A DNA stretch of 64,000 nucleotides from Dyella sp. M7H15-1 (GCF_004114615.1 NZ_CP035300.1:1488001-1552000), one strand, 5' to 3'; numbered from the stretch's first letter, positions 45,062-54,672 are shown. Numbers and translations: made by a program. Notes: generated by a model not told the origin, from the letters alone.

Positions 45062-45246
45062 TCACCCGCGAGACTTGCTGCGACGCACTTGTAGCGGGCA
45101 CTTGTCTTTCCCGTCATGCCGCCCCGAAACCGGATACTTGCTACGGCCTTAGCCGGTGCAGCACATCCTTGTTCATGAGGGTATCGGCGATCGTTTTTGC
45201 CATGCGTGTCGTCTTGGCGGCAAGCCTGTTTTTGGATTCCTTACTC

Positions 45247-46374
45247 ATGCGCACCACGCCTTCTCCCCACTCTCTCGCCATGGCGCCCATGGCGTCCTTG
45301 CAAACGCTTCGTCGGCAAACGGTGACGAGATCCATCGCTGTCACAACAAGCCTGCTTTTGCTGGCCATGCTCCCACAGGCGGCACATGCCTGCGCCACCT
45401 GCGGCTGCACGCTCAGCACGGATGCGGCCACCGGTTATTCAACCGCATCAGGTTGGCGCATCAATATCGATTACACCTATATCGATCAGGATCAGCTTCG
45501 CCATGGCAGCAGCAAGGCGACGCCGGAACAGGTGGTGAATCAACCATCCGCTCCTTCGCTTGGCGGTGGTGAAATCGAGAAAGGCACCACCAATCGCTAT
45601 ATCAATGTCGGTGCCACGTATCGTTTCAATGTAGATTGGGGCGTCACTTTCATCGTGCCGTATGTGATGCGCGATCACGCTACCTATGGCACTCAGTTAC
45701 AGCCCTATACGCCGGCGGAAAGTGCCCCTGATCAGATCAGTGGCGCACATGTGTCCGGCTTGGGTGACGCCAAGATTCTGGCGAGCTATCAGGGTTTTCT
45801 TCCCACGCATAACCTTGGTGTCCAGTTCGGCGTCAAGCTGCCCACTGGCCACTACGGCGGACAGGCGCTGGATGGCAACCTCGTAGGCCATCCAGTGACG
45901 TTCAATACCGGCCCGCAAGTCGGCCAGTCGCTAGATACGAGTCTGCAGGCAGGCACGGGCAGTACCGACCTGATTGCAGGGGCGTACTACTTCCAGCCGG
46001 TCAGCCAGAATTTCGATGCATTCGTGAACGGACAATTCCAGGCAGCAGTGAAGGAAAATCTCGACAACCCGGGTGCCGATTATCGTCCCGGCAACATCGC
46101 CTCCATCAGTTTTGGTTTGCGCTATGAAGCACACGCCAACTGGGTGCCGCAACTGCAGATCAACTGGTTGCACAAAACGGCCGATCAGGGTTTCCTCGCC
46201 GATACCCCGGATACCGAAGGTACAGTGGCCTATCTCAGCCCCGGCATCAGCGGCAGCCTGAGCAAGAACCTTCAAGTTTATGCGTTCGTGCAAGTGCCTA
46301 TTTACAGCCATCTGCAGGGCTATCAGCTATTCCCCGGCTGGACCGGCACGGTGGGTGTCAGCATGAAACTCTGA
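45247..46374 (+). CDS. Outer-membrane beta-barrel protein with N-terminal CATCGC motif
   Basis: The frame is open far upstream; 45247 is a reasonable start, with ATGs at 45175, 45280 and 45289 as alternatives. A signal peptide (TSLLLLAMLPQAAHA) is followed at once by CATCGCTLSTDAATG, a three-Cys cluster at the mature N-terminus. The remainder is strand-rich (INIDYTYIDQDQ, VGATYRFNVDWGVTFIVPYV, FGVKLPTGHYGG) and resembles the MetA/phenol-degradation transporter type of barrels. With DUF2946 before it and a TlpA-like thioredoxin after it, it may belong to a metal or redox export function. I do not recognise a specific name. Confidence 0.7.
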   Translation: MRTTPSPHSLAMAPMASLQTLRRQTVTRSIAVTTSLLLLAMLPQAAHACATCGCTLSTDAATGYSTASGWRINIDYTYIDQDQLRHGSSKATPEQVVNQPSAPSLGGGEIEKGTTNRYINVGATYRFNVDWGVTFIVPYVMRDHATYGTQLQPYTPAESAPDQISGAHVSGLGDAKILASYQGFLPTHNLGVQFGVKLPTGHYGGQALDGNLVGHPVTFNTGPQVGQSLDTSLQAGTGSTDLIAGAYYFQPVSQNFDAFVNGQFQAAVKENLDNPGADYRPGNIASISFGLRYEAHANWVPQLQINWLHKTADQGFLADTPDTEGTVAYLSPGISGSLSKNLQVYAFVQVPIYSHLQGYQLFPGWTGTVGVSMKL

Positions 46375-46445
46375 CCGTCCGTCGCATAGCGTTGTCGCAT
46401 GATGATGCACAACGCCTTGGCGCCTCCTTACTGAGCTGTCTTCCA

Positions 46446-46970
46446 ATGTCACGATGCCTGGCCACTTCTCCGCACTGCATCTTTGCCGCTGTCATGCTGC
46501 TGCTCGCGCGCCCGGTGTTTGCCAACGATCTGCAGGTTGGCACACCCGCGCCGCCCATTAGCTTGACGACGCTGGATGGCAAGCACATCGACCTGCGCGA
46601 CCTGCGTGGCAAGGTCGTGATCGTTGCGTTCTGGGCGACATGGTGCGACCCGTGCCGTGAGGAATTGCCACTGCTGTCAGCTTATGCGCGAGCACACGCA
46701 GCGCAAGGACTGGTCGTGCTCGGTTTCAGCCTGGATACGCCGGATGATCTGGATCAGGTGCGTGCGGTCGCCAACACGCTCAGCTTTCCGGTCGGCCTGT
46801 TGGGCGATCCGCATGTATCGGGCTATGGCCGTATCTGGCATTTGCCGGTGAGTTTCACCATCGATCGCGCAGGTCGCCTGATCGACGATGGCTGGAAGGA
46901 CAAGCAACCGGCCTGGACGGCCAAGCGGCTTGAACAAGTCGTTACGCCGTTGTTAGGTGGTATGCACTGA
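46446..46970 (+). CDS. TlpA-like periplasmic thiol-disulfide oxidoreductase
   Basis: A 174-residue thioredoxin-fold protein starting at ATG 46446 (MSRCLATSP), with a signal sequence ending near FAND. The redox site WATWCDPC (Cys67, Cys70) and the preceding GKVVIVAF strand are classical, and the cis-Pro is in HLPVSFTID. Such proteins reduce Cys in apocytochromes or metal-binding proteins in the periplasm. The barrel encoded 71 bp upstream has a Cys cluster and could be a client; that pairing is inferred. Confidence 0.85.
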   Translation: MSRCLATSPHCIFAAVMLLLARPVFANDLQVGTPAPPISLTTLDGKHIDLRDLRGKVVIVAFWATWCDPCREELPLLSAYARAHAAQGLVVLGFSLDTPDDLDQVRAVANTLSFPVGLLGDPHVSGYGRIWHLPVSFTIDRAGRLIDDGWKDKQPAWTAKRLEQVVTPLLGGMH

Positions 46971-47036
46971 AGATTTGGACGGCCATATCCCGTTGCCATC
47001 CCCGATACCCCAAAGGGAAAAGGAACTGCCTCTGCA

Positions 47037-47507
47037 TCAGGTCAACTCAAACTCCAGCGACATCACAATCGCATCCTCGCGCCCGCCATGCGCGGGGTAA
47101 TAACGCGGACGGCGACCGATCTCGCGAAAATCCATCGATACATAAAGTTGCCGCGCATTCGAATTGGACGGCCGTACTTCCAAAAACACCCGCTCGGCGC
47201 CATTCCAGCGCGCGATATCCAGCAAGCGCTTCATCAGATGGCGCCCTAAGCCCTGTCCGCGCTGCTCCGGATCGATGCAGACATTGAGGACATGGGCCTC
47301 GCCGGCGCCCACGGACAGAATGCCGTAGCCAATGACCTGTCGGTCCAGACACAGCACCCACGAAGGATGGCCGGCTTTCAGGCAATCGCCGAAGATACCC
47401 ATCGTCCAGGGAAAATCGTAAGAAGCGTTTTCCAACTCGCTGATGCGCAACAGATCGTCCCGGCACATGGCGCGCATCTCAAGCAAGGGGCGCGCTACGG
47501 CAACCAT
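47037..47507 (-). CDS. rimI: Ribosomal protein S18-alanine N-acetyltransferase RimI
   Basis: A GNAT acetyltransferase of 156 residues that acetylates the N-terminal Ala of ribosomal protein S18. Start at ATG 47505-47507, whose A is shared with the stop of the upstream holD-like gene (TGATG). The acetyl-CoA loop is ERGQGLGRHLMKRLL-like (R/Q-x-x-G-x-G) and the C-terminal part has the substrate residues EVRPSNSNARQLY. A longer frame to 47774 is antisense-like and overlaps the upstream gene. The holD-rimI order matches E. coli. Confidence 0.9.
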   Translation of the reverse strand: MVAVARPLLEMRAMCRDDLLRISELENASYDFPWTMGIFGDCLKAGHPSWVLCLDRQVIGYGILSVGAGEAHVLNVCIDPEQRGQGLGRHLMKRLLDIARWNGAERVFLEVRPSNSNARQLYVSMDFREIGRRPRYYPAHGGREDAIVMSLEFELT

Positions 47508-47977
47508 CAGGGCGATCTGCTTACCGCCAACGCCCTGCGCACCGTACGCAGGGCCTGCCAAAGCCGCCGCTTGGCAGCCGCCTGGACAAGCACCTCGGCC
47601 GGTGCATCCACCAACACGATATGGGCATCGCGCATCACTTCGGCGGACAGTGCACGCCCGAGGGTGTGTGCCTGAGCCTGACCAAACACCAAATACGCTT
47701 GTGCATGCGGCACCTGCATGGCATCGCGCGCCTCGATTCGCGACGCGCGTCCCAGATGCGGCCCGAAAGCACACAACGCACGCCCAAGCAGATCAAGCTC
47801 ACGCACAGTGCATCCCGTCGGCAACACCACGACCACGGTGGCATTCGATGGCTGCTCGGTGGCGCCTGCTGGCGCTACCAACTCCGGCATCGTCAGGCTG
47901 CGCCGGCGCCACGGCACCACACCCAGTGCGCGCAAGACACGGCTGCGATGCGCAGGGCTGGCGATCAACGCGCTCAT
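47507..47977 (-). CDS. holD: DNA polymerase III psi subunit (HolD)-like protein
   Basis: A 156-residue protein that would link the clamp-loader to SSB. By eye the N-terminus VLRALGVVPWRRR matches the E. coli HolD pattern LQQLGITQWSLR, and the C-terminus AAAKRRLWQALRTVRRAL resembles HolD's RAALWQQI region. The remainder is divergent, as usual for psi. Start at ATG 47975-47977, overlapping the pssA stop by 4 bp; the stop overlaps the rimI start. Gene order supports the call, since holD precedes rimI in E. coli as well. Confidence is moderate because the protein is short and variable. Confidence 0.55.
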   Translation of the reverse strand: MSALIASPAHRSRVLRALGVVPWRRRSLTMPELVAPAGATEQPSNATVVVVLPTGCTVRELDLLGRALCAFGPHLGRASRIEARDAMQVPHAQAYLVFGQAQAHTLGRALSAEVMRDAHIVLVDAPAEVLVQAAAKRRLWQALRTVRRALAVSRSP

Positions 47978-48750
47978 GCGGCCCCACGGCGCGAGCGTTT
48001 GCGGCGCGTAGCCAATCCCCACAATGTCACCGCAGGTCCGGACAGCAGATAAAGCGTGAACACCACTAGCAGCACACGTGGCGGATCGACGAAGAAGGGG
48101 ACCAGAATCAGTACGCCGGCAAGAATCCACAGGAACGGTACCTTGTCCCCCATCGGCAGCGATTTGAAGCTGTAGTAGCGAAAACGGCTCACCATCAGCA
48201 AGCCGACGATTATCGCCATGAATGGCGTGAACATATCCAACTCATCCCCAGAGATGCCGAAGTTGTCCATGCTCCACACGAACGACATGCACACCGCCGC
48301 CGCCGCAGGGCTGGCCAGCCCCTGGAAATAGCGCTTGTCGATCACGCCCACCTGGGTGTTGAAACGGGCCAGGCGCAGGGCCGCGCAGACCGCGTAGATG
48401 AACGCAGCAGCCCAGCCGATCTTGCCGCCCAGCGGCCCGTACTCGCGCAGACTGGACAGCGACCAGTTGTACATGACGAGTGACGGCGCCAGGCCAAAAC
48501 TCACCAGGTCGGACAGCGAGTCGTACTGCACACCGAACTCGCTCTGGGTATGGGTGAGGCGCGCCACGCGGCCGTCCATGCCGTCCAGCAGGGCAGCCAC
48601 AAAAACAGCGATGGCCGCATCGGTAAAACGCCCGCCTATGCTCACCACAATGGCGTAGAAGCCGGCGAACATGGCGCCGGTCGTGAACAAGTTCGGCAGG
48701 AGATAAATACCGGGATGCCGCGGCGCCCGGACTGGCGTGGTGTCGCTCAT
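47974..48750 (-). CDS. pssA: CDP-diacylglycerol-serine O-phosphatidyltransferase
   Basis: A 258-residue inner-membrane enzyme making phosphatidylserine, the precursor of phosphatidylethanolamine. The CDP-alcohol phosphatidyltransferase motif DG-x2-AR-x8-G-x3-D-x3-D is complete in LDGMDGRVARL followed by FGVQYDSLSDLVSFG. About seven to eight membrane segments follow. This is the type II integral-membrane PssA. The start at ATG 48748-48750 (MSDTTPVRAPRHPG) was preferred to the in-frame extension to 48882, which has no homology. It is first of a coupled pssA-holD-rimI set. Confidence 0.93.
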   Translation of the reverse strand: MSDTTPVRAPRHPGIYLLPNLFTTGAMFAGFYAIVVSIGGRFTDAAIAVFVAALLDGMDGRVARLTHTQSEFGVQYDSLSDLVSFGLAPSLVMYNWSLSSLREYGPLGGKIGWAAAFIYAVCAALRLARFNTQVGVIDKRYFQGLASPAAAAVCMSFVWSMDNFGISGDELDMFTPFMAIIVGLLMVSRFRYYSFKSLPMGDKVPFLWILAGVLILVPFFVDPPRVLLVVFTLYLLSGPAVTLWGLATRRKRSRRGAA

Positions 48751-48931
48751 GAATCCATCCGTGACGGGATGCGCGAAGTGTAGCAGGGGTACCGGAAAAC
48801 ACCCCATGCAGACAAAGGAACGTGCAAGAAAGCACGTTATCGACAGTTGAATGCAAACAGGTGCTTGAGTCTTGCCCTGCACCAGTTGTTAACTAGTGCG
48901 TCACCCGTATTCAGCCCGCTGGAGTCTACCC

Positions 48932-49396
48932 ATGCGTCGCCTGTCCATCGCCCTCGCGCTCTTGCTGGTTGCACCGCTGGCCTCCGCCCAGGTCTATAAA
49001 TGGACCGACATCCAGGGGACCACCCATTATTCGGAAACACCGCCGCCGGTGGGCACCAAGTACAGCCAGGTGAGCGTGAGCACGGATACCAGTACACCGG
49101 CCAAGGCATCCTCCAGCAACAGCTCGGCGTCGGCCACCTCGTCGTCATCGTCCTCGCAGAGCAGCAGCGACAATGTGCAGCCGCCGCCGCAGCAGAATCT
49201 GCCGGATACCCCGGAAAACAGAGCCAAGGTCTGCGCCTCGCTGAAGACCAATATCAGCGCCCTGCAAGGCACCGGCCCAGTCGTCATGCAAGGGGCGGGC
49301 GGACAACAGCAGCTGCTCAATGCCGACCAACGCAAGCAACAGCTCGATACCAGCCAGTCGCAGTTTCAGCAGTACTGTGGCGGTGGCAACAACTAA
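48932..49396 (+). CDS. DUF4124-domain secreted protein
   Basis: A 154-residue exported protein starting at ATG 48932 ([12 protein letters not shown]) with a signal peptide ending at ASAQ. The DUF4124 signature [19 protein letters not shown] follows at once. The rest is a Ser-rich linker (about residues 60-85), a Pro/Gln stretch, and a Gln-rich C-terminus with one Cys pair (VCASL, QQYCGGG). Function of the family is not established. It is 82 bp upstream of proS on the same strand. Confidence 0.85.
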   Translation: MRRLSIALALLLVAPLASAQVYKWTDIQGTTHYSETPPPVGTKYSQVSVSTDTSTPAKASSSNSSASATSSSSSSQSSSDNVQPPPQQNLPDTPENRAKVCASLKTNISALQGTGPVVMQGAGGQQQLLNADQRKQQLDTSQSQFQQYCGGGNN

Positions 49397-49478
49397 ACCG
49401 TTTGCACCGCGGTCAAGGTTTCCGGCACTCGGCGCCAGCCCAGCTATACTTGTTGATTTACCCTCGGATCCGTCGCAC

Positions 49479-51176
49479 ATGCGCCTTAGCCAATTCCACT
49501 TGGCCACCGTCAAGGAAGTCCCCGCCGATGCCGAAATCGCCAGCCACAAGCTGATGCTTCGCGCGGGCATGATCCGCAAGCTCGCCGCCGGTCTCTACAC
49601 CTGGTCGCCGCTGGGCTTGCGCGTGCTGCGCAAGGTGGAAAACATCGTGCGTGAGGAAATGAATCGCGCCGGCGCCATCGAAATGCTGATGCCCTCCGTG
49701 CAACCGCGCGAACTGTGGGAAGAAACCGGACGCTGGGAAAAGTTCGGCGACCAGTTGCTGAAGATCAAGGACCGCAAGGAGCAAGAATTCTGCTACGGCC
49801 CCACGCACGAGGAAGTCGTCACCGACTTCGCGCGCAACGAGCTGAAAAGCTACAAGCAGCTCCCGGTCAATTTCTATCAGATCCAGACCAAGTTCCGCGA
49901 CGAGATTCGTCCGCGCTTCGGCGTGATGCGCGCGCGCGAGTTCCTGATGAAGGACGCTTACTCCTTCCACCTCAGCGCGGAATCGCTGGCGGAAACGTAT
50001 GACGTGATGTACCAGGCGTACACGCGCATCTTCACCCGACTGGGTTTGAAGTTCCGCGCGGTACAGGCGGACACAGGCGCCATTGGCGGCAATGCCAGCC
50101 ATGAATTCCAGGTGCTGGCCGACTCGGGCGAGGATGCCATCGTATTCTCCGACGGCTCCGACTACGCAGCGAACATCGAAAAGGCCGAAGCAGTCGCGCC
50201 GTCCGCCCAGCGTCCTGCCCCTTCGGCAAGCCTGCTGCGCGTGGACACGCCCCGCGTGCGCACAGTGGAAGACGTCGCCGCTCATTTCGACATCACCACC
50301 GATCGCGTGCTCAAAACTGTACTGGTGCGGGGCAAGCAAGGCCTGGTTGCGCTGTGCCTGCGCGGCGATCACCAGATCAACGAAGTGAAGGCCACCAAGC
50401 TGATCGAGCTGCCGGACGAATCCACGCTGGCCAGCGAAGAGGACATCCTCGCCGCCGTCGGCACACGTCCCGGCTTTATCGGCCCGATCGGCCTGCCCGA
50501 TTCCATTCCAGTGATCGTCGATCGCAGTGCCGCCGTATTGGCCGATTTCGTCTGTGGCGGCAATGCCAACGACACCCATTACACTGGCGCCAACTGGGAC
50601 CGCGACGCACATATCACCCGCGTGGCGGACATCCGCCAGGCAGTAGAGGGCGACCCTTCCCCGGATGGCCAAGGCACCCTGCATCTGGCGCGCGGCATCG
50701 AAGTCGGCCACGTGTTTCAGCTCGGCCAGAAATACGCCGAAGCACTGGACGCGACCGTGCTCGACGACCAAGGCAAGAAACAGGTAATGCATATGGGTTG
50801 CTACGGCATTGGCGTCAGCCGCATCGTTGCGGCCGCCATCGAACAGCGTCACGACGCCGCCGGCATTATCTGGCCGGAACCGATGGCACCCTGGCGCGTC
50901 GCGGTGTGCGTGATCAATCCCAAGAACGCACCGGAAGTGAACGCCGCCGCCGAATCGCTCTACAGCGAACTGACCGCTCGCGGCATTGAAACCATTTGGG
51001 ACGATCGCGGCTTGCGTCCGGGCGCCATGTTTGCGGATATGGAGTTGATCGGCATTCCGCATCGTGTGGTGGTCAGCGAACGTGGGTTGGCCGCCGGCAC
51101 ACTGGAATATCGTGCACGCGATGCAGCAAAAAGCAGTGCCATTACGCATGATGAGCTTTTCGAAATACTCGGATGA
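49479..51176 (+). CDS. proS: Prolyl-tRNA synthetase
   Basis: A 565-residue class II synthetase charging tRNA-Pro. Start at ATG 49479 ([15 protein letters not shown]). Motif 2 is visible in [26 protein letters not shown]-like sequence (about residues 137-165, interrupted here only for quotation), the YbaK-like editing/insertion domain spans about 225-400, and motif 3 is GCYGIGVSR (about 440-448). The anticodon-binding domain begins at [12 protein letters not shown]. This is the bacterial-type enzyme with the inserted editing domain. Confidence 0.96.
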   Translation: MRLSQFHLATVKEVPADAEIASHKLMLRAGMIRKLAAGLYTWSPLGLRVLRKVENIVREEMNRAGAIEMLMPSVQPRELWEETGRWEKFGDQLLKIKDRKEQEFCYGPTHEEVVTDFARNELKSYKQLPVNFYQIQTKFRDEIRPRFGVMRAREFLMKDAYSFHLSAESLAETYDVMYQAYTRIFTRLGLKFRAVQADTGAIGGNASHEFQVLADSGEDAIVFSDGSDYAANIEKAEAVAPSAQRPAPSASLLRVDTPRVRTVEDVAAHFDITTDRVLKTVLVRGKQGLVALCLRGDHQINEVKATKLIELPDESTLASEEDILAAVGTRPGFIGPIGLPDSIPVIVDRSAAVLADFVCGGNANDTHYTGANWDRDAHITRVADIRQAVEGDPSPDGQGTLHLARGIEVGHVFQLGQKYAEALDATVLDDQGKKQVMHMGCYGIGVSRIVAAAIEQRHDAAGIIWPEPMAPWRVAVCVINPKNAPEVNAAAESLYSELTARGIETIWDDRGLRPGAMFADMELIGIPHRVVVSERGLAAGTLEYRARDAAKSSAITHDELFEILG

Positions 51177-51213
51177 AATCGTTCGCTTATTAACCTGGTT
51201 GAAATAAACACAT

Positions 51214-51247
51214 AGGATAATTCGTATATGGAATACGGATTATTCCT
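51214..51247. terminator. Imperfect hairpin between proS and the H-NS gene
   Basis: AGGATAATTCGTAT (51214-51227) pairs with ATACGGATTATTCCT (51233-51247) with one bulge. The perfect inner form is GGAATA-CGGAT-TATTCC (51230-51246). It sits 38 bp after proS in an AT-rich stretch without a T-run. It may act as a proS 3' hairpin or as a bent, H-NS-responsive site for the next gene. Confidence 0.4.
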
Positions 51248-51368
51248 CAAATATCGCTTTGCATTTTTGCAATATTATGCGTAAAATTTGAAAATGCATC
51301 CGGGCATTTATCTCATAATCTCATAGCCTGGAGTATTCCACTTCTTCTCTATTTAACGGGAGCGCCCT

Positions 51369-51701
51369 ATGACTGTTGATATCAAGAACCTCAACCACAC
51401 CCAGCTTACCGAGCTGATCAGCAAGGCCCAGATTCGCCAGGATGAGTTGCGCAAGGAAAAGGTCGGCAAATTGCGCGAGAAAGTGCTGGCCCTGATCAAA
51501 GCGGAAGGCTATGCCTTCGAAGATATCTTTGGCGGCGGCACGCGTGGTACGCCCAAGCGCCGCGGCAGCACCGGCACCGTCGCTCCCAAATACCGCAATC
51601 CTGCCAATCCGGAACAAACCTGGTCAGGCCGCGGCAAGCGTCCACACTGGTTCAACGATGCGCTGAAGACAGGCAAGAAAGAAAAAGATCTTGCGATCTG
51701 A
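51369..51701 (+). CDS. H-NS family nucleoid-associated protein
   Basis: A 110-residue H-NS-type DNA-binding protein. The N-terminal helices (LTELISKAQIRQDELRKEKVGKL) form the oligomerisation coil, a Gly/Arg/Thr linker follows, and the C-terminal domain shows YRNPANPEQTWSGRGKRPHWF, the H-NS DNA-binding signature with the WSGRGKRPxW core. GGGAG 7 bp before the ATG is a good ribosome site. The 190-bp AT-rich upstream region is the kind of DNA such proteins silence, so autoregulation is likely. A terminator follows directly. Confidence 0.92.
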   Translation: MTVDIKNLNHTQLTELISKAQIRQDELRKEKVGKLREKVLALIKAEGYAFEDIFGGGTRGTPKRRGSTGTVAPKYRNPANPEQTWSGRGKRPHWFNDALKTGKKEKDLAI

Positions 51702-51725
51702 TCTTGCTGCACAAAGACCTATACC

Positions 51726-51758
51726 GAAAACGTCGGCCAAAAACCGGCGTTTTCATTT
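51726..51758 (+). terminator. Rho-independent terminator after the H-NS gene
   Basis: GAAAACGTCGG (51726-51736) pairs with CCGGCGTTTTC (51744-51754) with one G-T pair, followed by ATTT. The A-run/T-run frame makes it usable for both the H-NS gene and the convergent exporter gene. Confidence 0.8.
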
Positions 51759-51776
51759 CATTCGCCATGGCAGGGA

Positions 51777-53039
51777 TTACAGGGGACGACGCGGCGCCAC
51801 CAGCAACTCGCCAAACATCAAACCCGCCACCAGCGATATCAACAACGTCACCAGCAGCATCCCGGTATCGAAACCCAGTGTCGCATTGCGCGCCAACAGA
51901 TACGACACGCTACGGAATCCCACGCTACCCGGTACCAGCAGCAAGATGCCCGGCTCGCGCACCACAGCACCAGGGCGCCCCGTATAGCGCGCATAGACAT
52001 TCGCCATCGCGCTCAACAACAAACCTCCCAGGAACACGCCAAACGGCACACCCGGCACATTGATGGGAATCAATCCACCCAGACGGGTCGCCAGATAACC
52101 CACCACCACGGCGAGAATCACCACCGGCCAATCCCGCTTCGCCGCGCGGAACAGAATCGCAAAGGCAATCGCTGCCACCACTAACGCCGGATAATCCACC
52201 CACGGCGACAACGCTGGCAGCTCGAAATCCCGCGCCTCAATCCCAAACACGGCGCAAATCTGCCTGGCAGCCACCATACCGAAGGTGAGCTTGAGCAAGG
52301 TCGACATCGCCCCACCCATGCGCGCCATGCCGGAGACCAAATGCTGACTGGAAATCTCGCGCACGGCCGTGGTCAACGACATGCCCGGCACCAGCACGAT
52401 CAGGCCCGCCAGGATCACCGACTTGATCGCTAGCGGCACCACCAAGGCGCTGAATACGATGACGACCAACGTGGCAACCATGGCGCAGATCGCGTCGCTC
52501 GCCACATGCAGGCGCGGACGCGTGACCGACAAAATGGTGATAGTGCCGATGATCAGGCCAACCAAAGCGGCCACCAGCAGATCCACCCAGGAACTGTGCA
52601 GGAACAATGCGGCAATGGCCGCTGCAGAAAGCCCATAGCTGCCGATCACCGCAGCTTGCTGGCGACGCGTGTCTGGCAATTCCAGCCCACGCAACAAGCG
52701 GAAACCTTCGCGCAGGTCCAGCTTGCCAGCAATCACCTGATCGGCAATCTCATCGGCGCGGCAGAGTTTGTCCAGGTTTACGTCACCGGACAGCAAGCGG
52801 ATGACCTGGGTGGTCTGGGCCAGGCGTCCGTCCTCGCCCTGCGCAAGGTCCGCAAACGAAATGATGATGGCGGTGGGGATAGACCATACGTCCGCGTTCA
52901 CGCCAATGCGCCGGGCGGAACCGGAAATAGCCATTTCCAGGCGAGGCGAGGCGGCGCCGTATTTGTGTAGGCGCGTGGCCAGCTCCACCAGAAAGGCGAT
53001 TCGGGTGTTGAGCGATGTTGTGGCGAATTGGACGCTCAT
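51777..53039 (-). CDS. ThrE-type threonine/serine exporter (DUF1212/ThrE_2 fused)
   Basis: A 420-residue inner-membrane protein combining an N-terminal DUF1212-like domain (residues 1-250: FLVELATRLHKYGAASPRLE, DEIADQVIAGKLDLREG) and a C-terminal ThrE_2-like membrane domain (about 270-410). In other bacteria these halves are the separate YjjP and YjjB proteins; fused forms export threonine and serine. About ten hydrophobic segments are visible, including GLIVLVPGMSLTTAVREI. Substrate is inferred from the family only. A dispersed repeat lies directly upstream of the start. Confidence 0.85.
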   Translation of the reverse strand: MSVQFATTSLNTRIAFLVELATRLHKYGAASPRLEMAISGSARRIGVNADVWSIPTAIIISFADLAQGEDGRLAQTTQVIRLLSGDVNLDKLCRADEIADQVIAGKLDLREGFRLLRGLELPDTRRQQAAVIGSYGLSAAAIAALFLHSSWVDLLVAALVGLIIGTITILSVTRPRLHVASDAICAMVATLVVIVFSALVVPLAIKSVILAGLIVLVPGMSLTTAVREISSQHLVSGMARMGGAMSTLLKLTFGMVAARQICAVFGIEARDFELPALSPWVDYPALVVAAIAFAILFRAAKRDWPVVILAVVVGYLATRLGGLIPINVPGVPFGVFLGGLLLSAMANVYARYTGRPGAVVREPGILLLVPGSVGFRSVSYLLARNATLGFDTGMLLVTLLISLVAGLMFGELLVAPRRPL

Positions 53040-53046
53040 GCCTGGG

Positions 53047-53066
53047 TTACTTCAGCGTTGCCTTAA
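53047..53066. repeat. Dispersed repeat copy upstream of the ThrE-type gene
   Basis: TTACTTCAGCGTTGCCTTAA shares TTCAGCGTTGCCTTAA with 41098-41113, and its core with the hairpin at 6917-6927, but lacks three bases (ATT) of the longer copies. It lies 8 bp from the start codon of the exporter gene, in its leader region. Confidence 0.55.
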
Positions 53067-53176
53067 ATAGATAATGGCTGACAGGTGCGGGCATGGCGCT
53101 ATTCTTACCGGAACCGTCTCGCTTGGGTATGCGGGGGAGAGCGATTGGGCTGCAAAGCAAGTTCGCAAGTGCGCTC

Positions 53177-53623
53177 TCAGACCGAGCGAACCTTCAAACT
53201 CGTCCCTTCCACCGCTACCACTTCCACCGTGCTCCCGACCGGCAGATCCGGCCCGCTGACCAGCCACTGCCCATCGCCTACCCGCGCCTTGCCGCGCCCG
53301 TTGACGATGGCTTCGATCAACACATAACGCTGACCGATCAATTGCTCGCCGCGCCGGTTGAGCCGCTCATCACCCGGCTCGTCGCGCTGCAGCCGTGGGC
53401 GCACCACGTACCAGTAGAGTACGCACGATACGAAGGCTAGTACGGCGAAAGCTATCGATTGCGCCAACAAGGACAGGCCGGGCATCAGCAACACCAGCAG
53501 GCCCGTAGCTGCGGCACCGATGCCGATCCACAACATGAAATAGCCGGGCATGATCACTTCGAAGGCGATCAATACCAGCGCCACGATCCACCACAGGTAA
53601 TGCGCGGCAACGCTCGCGAACAT
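53177..53623 (-). CDS. NfeD-like membrane protein
   Basis: A 148-residue protein with three to four N-terminal membrane helices (WWIVALVLIAFEVIMPGYFMLWIGIGAAATGLL region, about residues 10-70) and a C-terminal OB-fold domain (LIGQRYVLIEAIVNGRGKARVGDGQWLV-type, about 95-148). This is the short NfeD (YbbK partner) form that works with an SPFH/stomatin protein in membrane quality control. It follows the stomatin gene on the same strand after 89 bp, the usual arrangement. Confidence 0.85.
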   Translation of the reverse strand: MFASVAAHYLWWIVALVLIAFEVIMPGYFMLWIGIGAAATGLLVLLMPGLSLLAQSIAFAVLAFVSCVLYWYVVRPRLQRDEPGDERLNRRGEQLIGQRYVLIEAIVNGRGKARVGDGQWLVSGPDLPVGSTVEVVAVEGTSLKVRSV

Positions 53624-53712
53624 GGACGGCTCCGAATAGTGCCAGGACTCTCACTGGCGTCGTCCCAGCGTAGGCCGGGACGACGGATTCGACATGACGG
53701 GATGTCTGATGT

Positions 53713-54672
53713 TCAGCCTATCGACGGCGGCCCACGTCGCGCCGCCAGCTTCTCCTGCTGCTGCCCCAGCGATTCCTTCGCCAGCTCGGCAATGCCTGCC
53801 AGTGAACCAAGAATTCCGGTTGCCTCAATGGGCAGCAGCAACATTTTCTGATTGGGCGAGTGGGCCATTTCCTTCAGCGCTTCCACGTACTTGTTGGCGA
53901 CAAAGTAGTTCAGGGCATTGACGTTACCGCTGGCGATCGCATCCGACACCAACTTGGTGGCTTGCGCTTCGGCTTCAGCCAGGCGAATGCGTGCTTCGGC
54001 TTCGCGGAAGGCCGCCTCTTTCTTGCCTTCGGCAGCCAGGATGGTGGATTGCTTCTCACCATCGGCCTTCAGGATCGCACTCTGGCGCATGCCCTCGGCT
54101 TCCAGAATCTGCGCGCGCTTCTCACGCTCGGCCTTCATCTGGCGGGCCATGGAATCGACCAGATCGCGTGGCGGAGCGATGTCCTTGATCTCAATGCGGT
54201 TGACCTTCACGCCCCAAGGGTGGGTCGCTTCATCCACCACGGTAAGCAGCTTGGCGTTGATCGCGTCACGCTGGCTCAGCGATTCGTCCAGGTCCATCGA
54301 GCCGAGCACGGTACGGATATTGGTCATCACCAGTGCCAGCGCCGCCTGCTCCAGGTTGGCGACTTCATACGCGGCCTTGGCGGCATCCAGCACCTGGTAG
54401 AACACCACGCCATCAACGCGCACCACTGCGTTGTCCTTGGTGATGACGTCCTGGCTGGGAACGTCCAGCACCTGTTCCATCATGTTGATCCTGCGACCGA
54501 TGTCGTAGATGAAAGGAATCAGGAAATGCAGGCCCGGCGACAAGGTGCGGATGTATTTGCCGAATCGCTCGACTGTCCATTCGAAACCTTGCGGAACAAT
54601 GCGCACCAGCTTGGCCAGTACGATGACGGCGACCACGATGACGATCAAACCAAAAACAGTTCCTATAACCAT
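53713..54672 (-). CDS. SPFH/stomatin-like membrane protein (QmcA family)
   Basis: A 319-residue band-7 protein. An N-terminal membrane helix ([17 protein letters not shown]) precedes the SPFH domain, with the family signatures [29 protein letters not shown] (N-terminal half), [22 protein letters not shown] and a long charged coiled coil rich in Ala/Glu ([17 protein letters not shown], residues about 180-240). These proteins form ring-shaped membrane scaffolds and often associate with FtsH. The following gene encodes the NfeD partner. Confidence 0.92.
   Translation of the reverse strand: MVIGTVFGLIVIVVAVIVLAKLVRIVPQGFEWTVERFGKYIRTLSPGLHFLIPFIYDIGRRINMMEQVLDVPSQDVITKDNAVVRVDGVVFYQVLDAAKAAYEVANLEQAALALVMTNIRTVLGSMDLDESLSQRDAINAKLLTVVDEATHPWGVKVNRIEIKDIAPPRDLVDSMARQMKAEREKRAQILEAEGMRQSAILKADGEKQSTILAAEGKKEAAFREAEARIRLAEAEAQATKLVSDAIASGNVNALNYFVANKYVEALKEMAHSPNQKMLLLPIEATGILGSLAGIAELAKESLGQQQEKLAARRGPPSIG

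Noticed and set aside
47507-47774. N-terminal extension of rimI to 47774
   Set aside because: The extension overlaps the holD-like gene in another frame; RimI homology begins at 47507.
49458-51149. A 563-codon minus-strand frame opposite proS
   Set aside because: Antisense shadow of a conserved synthetase with no recognisable domain.
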